A stretch of 64,000 nucleotides of DNA from assembly GCF_036417845.1 (NCBI RefSeq), contig NC_089980.1:109827169-109891168 (forward strand), read 5' to 3'. Positions 26,301 to 39,539 of this stretch are shown one piece after another (positions within the stretch are counted from its first letter, which is position 1; each line of letters starts with the position of its first letter). Position numbers and translations under genes: made by a program. A model generated the notes under the pieces. It ran no database searches. It was not told the origin of the DNA and worked only from the letters and a program-made list of their open reading frames with translations. Source of the stretch: Apteryx mantelli. Taxonomy: Eukaryota > Chordata > Aves > Apterygiformes > Apterygidae.

Positions 26301-29300
26301 GACTGACAATGCAAGATAGACATATTTCTTCCTAGGCAGCTGATCTTTAGAAACAGTTGCTGCATTAAAAAAAAAAAAAAAAAATCTGTCCTCATACCAT
26401 GCCTAAAGAGCATGAATTCTGAAGGGTTTATTTTGCATTTGAAATACCGAATAAATCTGAAAAATACCCTGAGATATAGGTTACAGTTCGGTTTTGTATG
26501 GTCCCTTGTTTCTAAGATAGTTCTAGAAGTTCCTCAAGAGAATTTAGAAATCTATTGTTTCCCTAGAAAATAGCTGTGAGTTCCATTTGGACCCCTAAGG
26601 CCAATGGCTTGGCACCACTTAGTTAAAGCAAAATTGCACATACCAAGAGTATTTCCATTATGCAAAAGATCAAAAGTGTTTTCCCGTTTGATATTAACCA
26701 GTAAGAGCAGACTCTGAGAAGTCTCACTAGGTATGGAGAGCCAGCAAGAAGAGTAGGATCGTTTATGAATGAGGCAGAGGAGCAAATAAAAGACAAAGTC
26801 TCAGCCACGGAGACTTCACTCAGATTGAACCCAGAGCGGTATGAAATCTCCCCTAGCCAATGGCTCCTGGTGCACCAGCGAATGTACTGAGACTCCACTA
26901 CAGCACACAACCCACCAAGATGTACAAATGTAAGAGCAGGGGTGCAAAGAGATCTGACCGTAAGAAAAGCTAAAGCTGTGTCATGCAACTCCTCTTTAAT
27001 TCCTTAAATAAAGTATATTTCTCTCACACTATGAGGCTCATTTGCTTGAATCACCCCCCCCCCACCACAACAATAGGTACTTGTGGAAGTAACCCATCAA
27101 CGAAAATGTTCATTATTAAATAAGCCATCATTAAAAACCATCCTGTTAAAGAGAAAAAGCATATCAGTTTAGCTTGACTCCCAGAATTTCTTCCACTGTT
27201 ATATTTACCATAAAAATCTCTTCATACTTTCTATCTCATTTTCTTATTCAGCTTGAGTCTTCCAGCTTATAAAATTCATTTCTTTGGTTGCTGAATTAGT
27301 TTAATTAAGTTAGGTGTGTCAAAATATTGCCTCAATCCCCCCAAATACTGGTATAATTTAAGTATGCTCTAATATTCGATGTGGCTGATTTTTATTTGTC
27401 TCCTATTTACTACTTTTTCATTGTATCACTAGCAGCTCAAAATGGCTTTCCAAAATTAAAAGATAAAGAATCAGAATGATAACTTGCTAAGGAAAGAAAT
27501 TCAGATATCAAACAAGCATATCCTTTTAAACTAGTCTTACAGAGGAAGGGAGACTAATACTAAGACGAAAGACATTGCACACCTTTAACGTTTGTCCCAC
27601 TGCTCTGTTTGTTTGTGAAAAGAGGCAAAAATTACTTCAGTTCCTGTCACATTATTTTTAAATCAGAACAGAGTAAAACAGTTTAGCGGAAATACACAAC
27701 CGAATCAGCTTGCCTCCACCATCATATTACAAATCCACCTCAAGCAGAGGCAAGCATGAATTGTACATACCACTAGAAACCCTGATGACTTAACTGATGC
27801 ACAGGCGAAGCTCTTGGAAGGACAATGGTCTTTCACTGTGGTCTAAATTAAGTCTTCCTTAAACACCAGGTATGTGCAAGTACTTATTTTCCAATTACAT
27901 ATTTGGATTCTCATTAGGTATATTTGTATTACTCCCTTTTCCTTAAAGTATGTTTTTTATTTAGTTTTAATAGTACTCTTACACCATTTATTTTAGTATG
28001 CAAAAGTTGATTTCATACCTTTAGCTAATGTTCACCATAATTACCTTCTCCTCTCCCCCTGCCCAGTGGGGGCTATCAATATATTAGCTTTTATTTTAAA
28101 CATACAGTAACTTCCATACCATTTTATATTTTCAAATTAATGGTGATCAATTAAAAAAAAATATTTTCCATTAAAGTCCTCAGAAATTAGACCTTAGAAA
28201 AATTTAATGCTTCTACAGAGCAATTTAAGAAAAATTTGGCCAAGATTGGGAACAATAGGAGAAAAAAAAATAAATCAGAAAGAACCTAACCAAGAAGGGG
28301 AGAAAAGATCATACTGCTTATTCAAGATACTCAAAATCCTAGGCATACCAGCATCCTAGATGTTGAAAATCCTATTTATGTTATTGACCTACCTGAATCA
28401 GTAAGTCTTCGAAAGCTGCTAAAGACAGCACAGTGGCATTACAACTCCTTCCATTTCATTTATGTACCTTCCTGAACATTTTCTATTGCTTTTTCATACT
28501 ACATCCAATTCACTGAATTTGTCTGGTGCTTTTAAAAGCTCTTTTAAGTGGTAACTGACTGAACCAATGGCGGAACCATTGCTACGTTCAAAATACAACA
28601 CCCGGTCTGTTGTCCTGCAAACAATTTCCTTTAGCTCATCCACACCAAATGATTAAGGGCAAGACAAGTTATAACAGTAATAACATACTCCATAAAAAAA
28701 AATCCATATTATATTTATTTTTAAGTAGTAATAAACAGTGGTCAGAAAAGTATACAGAAGGAACAGTGCTATTTGAACAAGTAGCATCTTAGATATCAAA
28801 ACAACCAAAAAAACCTGGCTCAGCATTGTCACACAAGTGTAACAGAAAAAGTAGCAAATAATAAGTAACACTAACTGACAAAAGAAATGTTCTAGTTACT
28901 AACAATGGAGGGAAATTATACTTTAAATGACATGACATTAGCTAACTACAGCTGTAGCTAAAAGAAAAAAAAAAACTTTTTAATCTTTTGATGAATACTG
29001 TACCTAAAAAAGCATTTAATATATCAAATGGCTGCCTTCATTCACCAGGACTGGGATGTCGGACCACCCCATGTCTTCACTGGTATCTTGACACTGACAA
29101 CCCACCTACCAATTAACACTGCTTCAAAGTGCTGACAGTGAGCACAGGTAAGTCTTATTATCATTCTCCTCTTTCCTTGCATATAAAACCTTACATTTTG
29201 ATGTCATAAAACACATAATTTAAAATTAATGCTAAATTGCCATGTGTTCGTGTTTTTAAGTGTAAGAAGCTCTACTTACACTTACAATGTTTATGGATAT

Positions 29301-32300
29301 TACAGCATCAAAAGCCGCAACTGAGATCCAATTCCTCTGTACTATCACAGATTCTAGCCAACAGAGTTTACAGTGTAAACAGATCATGGTACAAAAAAAG
29401 AAAAAATGTGATTCTCAATACCAGACAGCGTATCAGTGGCACAGTTGCTAACAAAACTGAGATTTCTCAACTCTCACACCAATGTGCTTTCTACTCTTCT
29501 TCACATTGTCTCAAATCCATAATCTGGAGCTGTCTTTGAGGAATAAATTTGCTGACAAAACATTCTTGACAGGACAAGCAATTTGATTTATGGGCATCTG
29601 AACTGTAATATAACCAAAGAAGGTGTTCAGAATTGTGAAAGAAAATTTCAGTGTCCTGTCTCAAAAAGAGATACAAACCGTGAAAGTAACATGGCTTGCT
29701 GAGCTTTGGCCTTTAAGTATAACTGAATTTGATCCCTTTCTAGTTCACGAACCTTTCTTCAAACACGGCACTAAAGACCTATGTAACAGCAGCATGTACT
29801 CAAAAGATTTATCTGAAACATCAATTTTGCTTTAAATAAGGTCCAGCTACACTGGCAAAGTTACATGCCAAGAACATCAACCAGCAAGTATCTATATGCC
29901 ACCTGTTCAATTAATCCCTTATTTAAAATTACATATCTAAGTTTTAGTGACACTAATAACAAAGCTTTGTCACAAAAAAAAAAAAAAAACAGAAATGTAA
30001 ATCTATTTAATCCATTCTTAATCAACTCTACTGGACTACTTCTATCGTCTTCCCCTTACCCTACAGTCTTCAAAGACCAATCTACCTAAATCTTACCTTT
30101 ATCACTCTGCTATTGAAATCTCAATAGTCTGACACATCAAACAATTACCACATCCAGAAATCTTTCTATGATCTGCTGAAGATGCATGCTGCTTCCCCTC
30201 ACTGACATGCAGAAAATCCCTTACCAGTTTCTACCAGAGTGCTCAGAAGACAGGCAGACAGCTCAAGGTATTTTCTTTAATACACAACACTACCCAAAAG
30301 AATTCCATTCACCAACAAGAACGGTACCTCATTTCAGTAAGCGGGAAGAAAAAGGAAATTTTAAACAAAGGGCTAAAATAAAAGACAAAGAAATGCATAC
30401 AGAAGACAGAAAGAAGTATTTTCTTAATCATACAAAATCAAATTAGCAAACCATACAACATCAAATTAGTAGCTCTTCTCTTTTGAGGAGAGTAACCCCC
30501 TACTACTACCTATCCTCAATAAAATATATTTCCTGACCTCATTTTGCAGCTAGAAGAGACACAAAATGTTGCACTAGAAGTCCTGTCATGAAAGTGACTT
30601 TACATTGTATATCCTTCAAATTTGTTTTGTAAAACAGACTGTTTTCCTTTGCTGGACTGTTCCATCAATGAATACTGTTGGATCTCACAAAAACTAGGAG
30701 CAATCAAAGATTTTACTTTTTTTTTTTTTTTTAATCTTTCCATTACTACATATACCTCTAGATTTTGCACTTAAGCTCACTAACAGGAGACATTCCCTTG
30801 AAAAAAAAAAGAAAAAAAAAGAAAAAAAAGGGAAGGAAAGATTATTTTTTCCATTTGTATCCCTACTGCTATGCTCTACAACTCTTTCCTCCCTCAAATT
30901 CCTCAAGAATTGCTTTAAGTATTTTCAGTTTGAACGTACTATAAACATTAAGTCATGTAATAGGTCCCACTAATTATTTGTCAGTCCTTCCAGATGGAAT
31001 AATTTCATTTTTAAGACTCTCTGAATTTGCCAGTGTATCTCTGATAAGGATTCATGTGGAAACACATTAGAATGAGATTTTTCAGAAGTACTTAGATGCT
31101 TAATGGTAAAGCTTAGTGAGGTCTGCAAGAGCAATATACCATCTATACGGCTATAACAGCACCACTTTGATGGATGTCGCAAGTTGTCTGCATTTTTCAT
31201 TTTCTTGCTGTTATATAATGCATGCTCATACCCAGCTCATGGGACATTATCGTCGTTAATTCATAATATTATCTTTCAAAATATTCCCTTTCCCATAAAA
31301 AAGTTTCTGACATAAGATGCAAGATAATGAAAGTTCATTATATCCTATAAATAATTTATCTCCCCTTTGCATTTTTAAGGCTTGGATTTAACAATATTTA
31401 TAAGCTGAACAGGCAAAATTAATTTTAAGAAATTACAGGCTTCCATTAAAAGAACAGCTAAAATATTTTTGCACAGCATACATTGGTGAGCTCTTTGTTA
31501 GTCTACTCTTTATGTACAACATGACTAGTACCTCCATGAGGTAGAGCCAAGCCTTCTAAAAAGGGGTATTGGTAAAAACATGGTAGATAATAATTCTAGA
31601 CTTTTCAGAGCTTTTGCTTTCTTAAAATCACCTTAACTGAATAACTAACTAAACCCTGTGATAACTCTATTGAATAAGATCTAGCCAACATGGTCTGGAG
31701 TTAGGTACCCTTTCAGCTGCTTGAAATTCACGAGGGTTTGCAAATAAACCATGCATATAAAACAAGGAGACTTCAGGGTCTCTTCAACTGAGTGACTCAA
31801 TTACAGGCAATGACTGCTGGAAAAAAAAAAAAAGCGTTCAGAACTTCCTACTTAGATAATCTTTAAAGTTAACTGTACAGAAATTAAAAGTAGAAGCTTC
31901 TCAATAAAACAGAGAGCTAAGTAATAGTTTTATTAGGATTTATACACTAAACGTAAAGATCACTCAAAGTTAAATTATTCCATGAAAAAACAAACAAACA
32001 AAAAAAATCCACAAGACTTCAAGATCTTCCTTATACAATGTTTCCCAAGCCTTAACCAATGAATTTATTAAGTGAAATAAACTGTGAGTTAGTGGTGTTA
32101 AAGAAAAGCCGTATGTTTACCATCCTTTACTCAGCCCTACAATAATTCCACAGATCAGTGGTGTTTGTACTAACTTTTAAAAAGCAGATGTATAAAATTT
32201 ACATAATGGTCACATAAAAGGCTGTTCACGACTAGAACTTGTATGCTAGACTTGTCATCCCGTGTTCCTGTCTTCCCTTCCCCAGTCTTATGCTTCATTC

Positions 32301-33297
32301 TGCAGCTATTTCTAGCAACACGTGTGGAGTGTTCTTCTTCCAGTCCCTCACTCCATGACTATAATAGGTCTCCACTGCGCAAACCATATAAAGCACACCT
32401 GTTTTCACAGGAGAGATGGCTCTTCTAAAACCTCACAGGTATTGACCGCTTACATTGTAGTAGCGAGCGAGCGTGCGTGTGGACACATTGCCTCAGAAAG
32501 AGCAATGCAGCCAAGAACAGAATCTGGAAATAGCGCTGGGCCACAGAATCCCACGAGTACCACAGATGACCATATTCCCTCCCATACTTCCTGCTGTAGG
32601 TACTATACACAAGAGTTAAACAGAGAAATTGTTGATGATGCTAAGTTTGAGGGACGAGAGGAGGAGCCCGAGCAGGTCAGACCAATAGCAGGAAGCACAG
32701 CAGGGTCTAAATGGAATTTTCTCCGTCAGGTTTGTATGGGGCAAGGAGGCAGCAGGGCATGGGGCAGAGCCGGGAGCGGACGAGCACCGCGAGGAGGGCG
32801 GGCTCCAGCGAGACTTCGCACGGGGCGGTGACGGCGGTGCTGGAAAGCAGGGCAGCTCCAGCAAGCAGGGTGCCGGGGGCAGGGCGCACGCCAGGCGGCG
32901 GCGGGGCGAGGGGCGGCGGCGGGCACCGCGCCCGGGCCCCGGCCGGCGGCGGCAGGAGCCTGCGCAAGGTCAGCGCCGGCGCCGCCGGGTCTCGGCCGGC
33001 AGCGCCGCCCGGGCCCCGCACCACGGGCCGCCCCTGCGGGGAGGCCGCCGCCCTCGCGCCCGGCCCGGCCGGCCGGCCGGCGGCGCCGCGGCCCCTCTGC
33101 GCGGCGGAAGCAGGCCGCGTCCCGCCCGGGCCCGGCGGCCGCGCTGGGCCCCGCCGCCAGGCCAGGCCGGCCAGGCCCGGCCCCGCCGCCGCGGCAGGCC
33201 CAACCGCCCGCCGCGCCCCCGGCGGAGGCAGGCGAGGCCCCGCAGCGCGCCGGGCCCCCGCCACCCGCCGCGCCCGCACCCGGCGGCGGTAACTCAC
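23390..33297 (-). other. PHF3: PHF3 intron 1
   Basis: A 9.9-kb AT-rich intron between the noncoding first exon and the start-codon exon. It contains A/T runs (26367-26384, 29973-29988, 30717-30734, 30799-30830), a C-run (27053-27063) and a tRNA-like patch near 26143-26205. The largest open frame (26623-26988 on the minus strand, 121 codons) overlaps another frame and resembles no known family. No exon was recognised. Confidence 0.82.
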
Positions 33298-34160
33298 CCT
33301 GCTCCGCCGCCCAGCGCTGCCCAGGGCCGAGGAGGAAGGACGCGGCGGCCGCGCCGAAGGCGGAGAGGGCGGCGCGCGCGGCCTGCCGGAGCGGGGGGTG
33401 CGCGCGGGCTCCCCCCTCCCCCGGCCCCAGCTGGTCCCGCCCGCCTCGGTTCGCCTCGACCCGGCCTGGCTCGGCTGCGGTGCCAACCGCCGCGTGCCCG
33501 CTCCCCCAGGCGCGCCCCCGCGGCGTGAGGCGTGAGGCGAGCGGCGCCGCGCCGGGCCCGGCCGCTCACGTGACGGCGCTGTTTACTGGGAGGCGGGCGC
33601 GCCAGTGCGCAGGCGCCTGGGAGGGGGCGGCCGGGCGGGCCGCCGCGCCGCCCGGTGAGGGGCGCCCGCCGCCTCGGCGGAGCCGCTCCCGCGGAAAGCT
33701 CCGTGCGCTGCTCCGAGGGGCCTTCCGGACCTGCGGGGCTGAGCGTGGCCCGGCGGGCGGCGGCTTCTCCCCCGCGCGGCGCAGGCGCTGCCTGGCCGCT
33801 GCCAAGTGCCCGCAACCCGCAGGAGCGAGGGCGGGCGGCAGGTCTGCGTGCAATGGTTTAAAAATCTACGACTCGCTCTCAAAAGCGCTCGCCTTTGGCA
33901 CATCGGGTGCGGTTCTATCGCGTTGCATTAAAAAGGACAAAGACACAGTCAGGAATAGGTGCCTGCTCTGCCCCCTGCTCTGCTCTGCCGAGGGGAGGAA
34001 CGACCCGTGCAGGCCCGGGCTGTGGGTCGCCCGCGGGGTGATGCGGAGGCACCCGAGAAGCGAAGGGGCGCGAGGCGAGGGGGCAGAGCCCGCGCGGGTT
34101 CTGTTGCCGGAATCGGCGTCCTAGTGACCCTGGAAGCACGTGTAAATCGAGGACGGGGCG
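32740..34160. promoter_or_regulatory. PHF3: CpG island, PHF3 promoter
   Basis: Base composition changes abruptly from AT-rich to very GC- and CpG-rich here and returns to AT-rich after about 34.2 kb. A perfect CACGTG E-box with USF/CLEAR-like flanks (TCACGTGACG) lies at about 33566-33575. NRF1-like GCGCAGGCGC sequences occur near 33607-33616 and 33779, and GC boxes (GGGAGGCGGG) near 33588. There is no obvious TATA box, as usual for a housekeeping promoter. The long open frames on both strands here follow from the lack of AT-rich stop codons and are not genes. Confidence 0.88.
33298..33480 (-). other. PHF3: PHF3 noncoding exon 1 (donor precise, start approximate)
   Basis: On the minus strand the island contains a consensus donor, GAGCAGG|GTGAGTT, with GT at 33297-33296. 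Joined to the acceptor at 23389 it gives a short leader before the PHF3 ATG. The transcription start cannot be read from sequence. I place it provisionally between this donor and the E-box/NRF1-like cluster at 33.56-33.62 kb. Other donors in the island are possible. Confidence 0.5.
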
Positions 34161-37124
34161 CGCGCTACGCCGGGGAGCCGACCGAAGGTGACGCTCGGCT
34201 ACACTGGCGTAACGTGGCATTCACTGTTTCTCCATGCACACCCATAGGGACCTATGGTATGTAGTCACACAAATTCACATCAAAGGACCTTCTATGATGT
34301 CATTTTATCTGACCATCAGGTCCTGAAGTGACTTAGTCTTTGCAGAATGCTGCCTAAGAAAAACACCCTGGACAGAGATCACCCTTTTATAGTTTGCATT
34401 ACAACATTAGTTAAATGCAACATCTTTTTTTTTTTTTTTTTTTCTCTTCTTTTAGCCTGATATTAAAATTCAATACTGGGTCTTTATTGCATATACTAAA
34501 TTTCAAACTGAATACACCCTGAAAAGGAAAACAGATTTTTAACGTCATTTCTAAAGATCAAAATTATAATTATCCTCTGAATATATTTATACTGCCTTTA
34601 TATAGTATTCTATAACCAAATGCAAACATTTTACAATGTCAGGACAAAGAGAATAACAGAAAGGTGAGGAAGTTAAAATGGGTATTTTTTCCTTTGCCTC
34701 CTTTTTCAGTTCTGTTTTAGACTTAAGGTTTTCTTTGGTGCCAGAAAGGCTGAAATAGATTAAATATTTCTGTTGCTACCATCACATTAAGAGGGGTGGT
34801 GGCTTTAAAGCTACAGTATTGTAACATTGTGCATTTTCAACCCTACACAGATACTTTAGTTGCAACACGACAGTAACACCTCTGTTGCAGAGCACACGCT
34901 TTTTAACCCGCTCAAACTTTTCTTACTGTTTTGATAAAAAATATCCTCTCAATCTTTCATAAATCACCTTTATGCAAATCACCTTCTCTCTCCCCCCCCC
35001 CCCCATTTTGTCCCTCTGCTTCTCCAGCTCAGAAATTCCCTCTCTTTCCCTAGGTAAAATTATTGTCTTCTTATAGTCGCACAGAACTGAGCTACTGGGT
35101 TAATGGTACTAATTTCTCCAAAGGCTTTTCAGTCACAGTCTTTCAACAAGGCACTAAACCCCTGATATATACTTGAGATTACACAAAGAAATGAAATCAT
35201 GGTCTGAAGTGAAATTCAGTTTAGTGCATTTGCATCCCACTGCATCGCACACATTTTCCAGCATTCAGCCCTTTTGATCTCATTACTTTTGACACAAGCG
35301 CCAGACAAAGCATTACTAATAATCTCATTATTGTTCATTGCCCTATTCAGTCCTTTCTTTACACTTTCAAAAGTCACATAACTCATTTGACCCATCTCAG
35401 TGTAACAGATTTCATATACTTCTTTTCTGCTATGACCCACATTGTGCCAGTCTCTTTAGAGTCACAATGGCCTGTCATATCTAGTGACCTTTCCTATCTA
35501 TAGTGTCTACTCTGTGGTTGTATTTAATATCAAAAACAAAAACAAACCAAACCCCCAAACAAATACATCACCACCACCACCAAGGACAGTTTATCAGTCA
35601 CTGCAGATAATTTTGTGTATAATGACAGATCAGCTACACACAATTCCAGCTGCACCATCTGCTATCTTTCCTAGCAATATTTTTATCATGTCATCCCTTC
35701 TCACATGAGATGCTTGGTAATGTTCCAAATCTTGCGAGTTTTTCCATTGGAAAGCTACTTGTTTATTTTCAAGGAAAAAATGCAGAGCCCTACTGCCCTA
35801 AACACGAGAAAAATCAACAGCAGAAGGCAGTTTCTTTGCTTACCGTTCCAAGTGCTTTTTCAGCCACTACTCTTTCCAAGAGTTTCCTGACTGATTTCTC
35901 TTACAGCCTTCTTCTGCCCTTCCATTCTTTTTTCTAAACAATACCTTTGAAAATGTGCTATACATAGTCAAATTTCCTACTGGTCTTAAACATAGCTTGC
36001 TTTTGAGTGTTAATTACTGTTTCTGCAACTGTCAAAATGTAGAAAGGAGCTGGATTCCTCAATAGGTGTAACTGAATAGAGAAGTTAGCAGATATCATAG
36101 CAGACTAACAAGTATTCTCCCATGCTCCAGGATAATATTTTCCTCTCAATCAAAAACAGATATGTTATAGCAATAGGCCAGGAACTATTTGGGCAAGCTC
36201 TCCCAAGAACATCTTTTTTGGCTGGTATGTCTATTTTAATTATCTCAAGATACTTGATTTAAATCATTTTAAAACCCAGTTAATCTGTGTTGGACTTGCT
36301 TTGTAAAATGCTTAGCTTTTTAGAATATCATGCAGTGCAGACCTCTAAAAGAAACTATAGTATACTACAGCAGCAGTTGCTTTTATCTACTAAACTTTCA
36401 ACACTATTTTTTTTCTGCTAAGTATCTGTTTTCTGCAAAGTCATAAATATTACATCATCACCTTTTAATAATTAGACAACTGCATTTCATACCCCATTTG
36501 CCATGATTTTTCCCAGACTACCTCTTCAGTATACCCAGAATTTGCCAATATCAACATCAATACTTCAAAAAGCTCCAGAGTTAACTAATTTGAAGCCTGT
36601 CAGGTGTAAGCTATCAGGAACCAGTATTCTTAGCAAAACTGTTGGTTCTTGACATCTTTCCTAAGTATAGTTGTACTAAGAATTATTTTTACCATTTCAA
36701 TTCATTTTCAAATGCAGAGCAGTAATAGCCAATAAACAGAGAAACATCAAAGAGAAGACTGTTGTTAAAAGACAGTCTTTCTACACCCCATTGCTATCAC
36801 TATCAGCTAATTCTTAAATCTTATGAAGTCTTCTAAAATATTCCAGTCCTGTACTGAAAACATTCCTCTTTTTATGAAAGAATATGTCTGATTTTGATAC
36901 TGCTTTTTTTCTCTTTGCTACCCACCTTTTCTTGCTTTATGTAGTATAGGAACTGTTAATCTATTCTCCTTTACCCTCCTTTTTTCCACCAAGTTTAAGA
37001 TAAGATCATTATCCTCCCCCACATCAAGACTTATTAGCAGGTGCCAGTCGTCATATTAACAGCAGAGTCTGGGCACAATAGAGAAATAGAGAAAGATGAA
37101 GTTTAGGAGCAGTTAAGCGAATTG

Positions 37125-37818
37125 GACATATTGTCCATGCAACCAAATAGGATGCATGCAAGAGTACTGTTGGTGCTGGCTGATGTTGTTGTGAGGCTGT
37201 TCTTTCATCTTTGAAACATCATGGTGATTGGGGAGGTTCCTGATGACTGGACAAAGGAAAACATCATGGCCACCTTCAAGAAAAGCAAGAAAGAGAATCC
37301 AGGGAGGTACAGACTAGTCAGCCTCATCTCCTTCCCCAGGAAAGTTATGGAACAAATACTCCTAGAAGCCATTTCCAAGCACATGAAAAAGAAGGTTACT
37401 GAGCTTGGACTTAATGATTTCAAGCTGTACCCGACCAATCTGACAGCCTATGATGAGCTGACTACTTCAGCAGATGATGGGGAAGGCAGCAGATGTTATT
37501 TTGTTGCAAGGTCCTAGAGCTGTAACGCAAAGCTGCTGTAACAGTACAGGTTGGGTGTCAACTGCCTAAAAAACAGCTTTACAGAAAAGGACCCAGAGGT
37601 TTTGGTGGACAAATTGAACATGAAACACCAGTATGCCCTGGAGCACCAGGTGTCTGAAGAGGCTGAGGAATCCCATCAGCCATCCTTGGAGATATTCAAA
37701 GCTTGACTGAACAGGATCCTGAGTAACCTGATCTAACTTGGAAGTTGGCCCTGCTTTGAGCATGGGATTGGACTAGAAGACCTCCTTATGTCTTGCCCAA
37801 CCTAAAATGTTCTGTCTC
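37125..37818 (+). mobile_element. CR1 LINE, old degraded fragment with internal deletions
   Basis: On the plus strand a stretch still reads as CR1 reverse transcriptase: GEVPDDWTKENIMATFKKSK, then RYRLVSLISFPRKVMEQILL, parallel to the same motifs in the copy at 41281-44382. After about 37450 the catalytic part is missing. Sequence resumes with a later segment (DPEVLVDKL-like, near 37590) and then the CR1 3' end (GACTAGAAGACCTCC, about 37771). The 3' end reads CTAAAATGTTCTGTC, unlike the perfect tail of the young copy. Frameshifts and deletions show it is inactive and older. Confidence 0.88.
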
Positions 37819-38641
37819 TAAATGGGATCATTTTGAACCACTCTACTCCTTCAAACCAAAAGATAATGTATGTCACTCCTCTAATTCCCTTTCTGGATTT
37901 AGCTCAGAACCTTCTAGTTTCCCCCTTTTTCCACTTCTAGCATGAAGGGCTTGATATTTAACAGGACTTACTGAGATCTAAGTTTAAAATAACAGAAGTA
38001 CTTTAGAGGCATGGGAAGACAACTGGAACAGGAGTGTAAACATCAAGTACAACTGAATGGTACTTTTTAATTTTTTTCCAGTGAAGAAAATTGCCTACCA
38101 ATGAAGAAAGTCCAGAAGGGAATTTTGAAGACAAATAGATAGGTGACATAGAAATGATCAAGAATTTCTGGGCAGGGACAATAGGATCAAAATAAGGAAG
38201 TCAAGGGCTTGGGAGGTCAAGAATCTCAAGGTATGAAACAAGCCTTACACACCAAATGGCTAACTGAGATCAGATGTCTGAAAAAGCCTGGGAATGGGAG
38301 AAGTAAAAAGAGTCAATCAAGGTCAAGAATCAGGTTCAGGATCAAGCACAGGTGCGGGGAAGCTTGCATACCCTCCCTGAGGAGGATAGGCTCCTTAACT
38401 GCACAGTGAGACTGAATGTTATAAAATTACCTGATTGGTGTCTAAAAGAAGCCACCAAGTGGCTGCCTAGAAACAAAGCCTGACCATTAGCTAGATTAAT
38501 CCTGACTGGAGAGAACAATATAGAAGGACTAGGGATAGGATAAAGACATGGGGCAGAGATGCTCCATGTGGGGCAGAGGCAGCATGTGAGAATATTAGGT
38601 CTGTGTCATAACTACCATCAGGCAATGCCTGAGAGCATTGA

Positions 38642-38693
38642 GACTGCATAGCTCCTGGCTACGCAGTCCTAGAGAGGACCTGTCCTCTCTAGG
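38642..38693. repeat. Two abutting hairpins (inverted repeats)
   Basis: GACTGCATAGC (38642-38652) pairs with GCTACGCAGTC (38658-38668), one mismatch across an 11-bp stem and a 5-nt loop. Immediately next to it, sharing one base, CCTAGAGAGGAC (38668-38679) pairs perfectly with GTCCTCTCTAGG (38682-38693) with a 2-nt spacer. The function is unknown. Confidence 0.75.
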
Positions 38694-39490
38694 GTCCTAC
38701 AAGGAACTCCCTGTTAGATCAGTGGCAAGCCTGCCATGCAAAATAGTGGACAGGAGAGTAGGGAAACCCATCCTGGAGGGAAGGAGGGAGAGAGATGATG
38801 CAAAAAATCCCTTGTATATCAGGCTCCAAGGGAGGACTGTACTTACAGCGTAAGGGAACCCTTTCAGAGTTTTCCAGTTCTGCCATGCCCCTATGGCCTT
38901 TATCTGCTTTTGTTAGAATGAACTGAAAGCTGATGTACTGTTGAATTTAAAAGTTAAGGGTGTGTCCAGTGTTTGCATTTCCTACCTTGCAACACCCAGA
39001 TTTACTGGAAAACTGAAGAATGGAAACTAAGTAGTCTGTAGCCTCCTATTAGCATCGGCCAATGAAGCTTGTATCATGTGACAATGCTGAAGTGATACCA
39101 TCCTCCTACTCAGACCAGTATCCCACCTGTGGCTCTACGGATTGAGAAGAAAAGTTTGTCTTCAATTATTTCTCCTTCAAAGCCTCAATGGAACTTGACC
39201 TCTACCACCTTCTGAACAAGTACCCGTGAAACTCACTGACAAAATAATCTTCCTTCATGTGCACATTTACATGAAGGGTAAGGATCTGTTACTGCTGTTG
39301 CTCCACCACTCAGGTGAAATCAAGATTCCAGCCCTGCTGATATATATATCAAGCTGTGACGAATTATCTGGGTTTTCAGTCTTCTGTCACAAAAATCTAG
39401 AAAGTTACATCTAAAAACCTATGATAAAAATATTAAGGAGCAGATGGTCTTCAAAAGAAATTACCATTATTTACTTTAATACTAAAATGT

Positions 39491-39539
39491 TACCATTTAC
39501 ATTCAATTGTTAATTGAATGTAATGAATTGCTAATGGTA
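39491..39539. repeat. AT-rich hairpin / inverted repeat
   Basis: The inner stem is perfect: TTACATTCAATT (39497-39508) against AATTGAATGTAA (39512-39523) with a 3-nt loop. Outer arms TACCATT (39491-39497) and AATGGTA (39533-39539) also pair, leaving a one-sided bulge. Confidence 0.75.

Noticed and set aside
26552-26988. Two overlapping minus-strand frames (121 and 77 codons) in PHF3 intron 1
   Set aside because: No recognisable domain, they overlap in different frames and lie inside an intron. A decayed repeat is possible but could not be identified.
32616-34264. Many overlapping long open frames on both strands (up to 259 codons), Arg/Ala/Pro/Gly-rich
   Set aside because: They coincide with the CpG island, where stop codons are rare. 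They overlap in several frames and have no domain or codon signal. They are the PHF3 promoter and 5' region.
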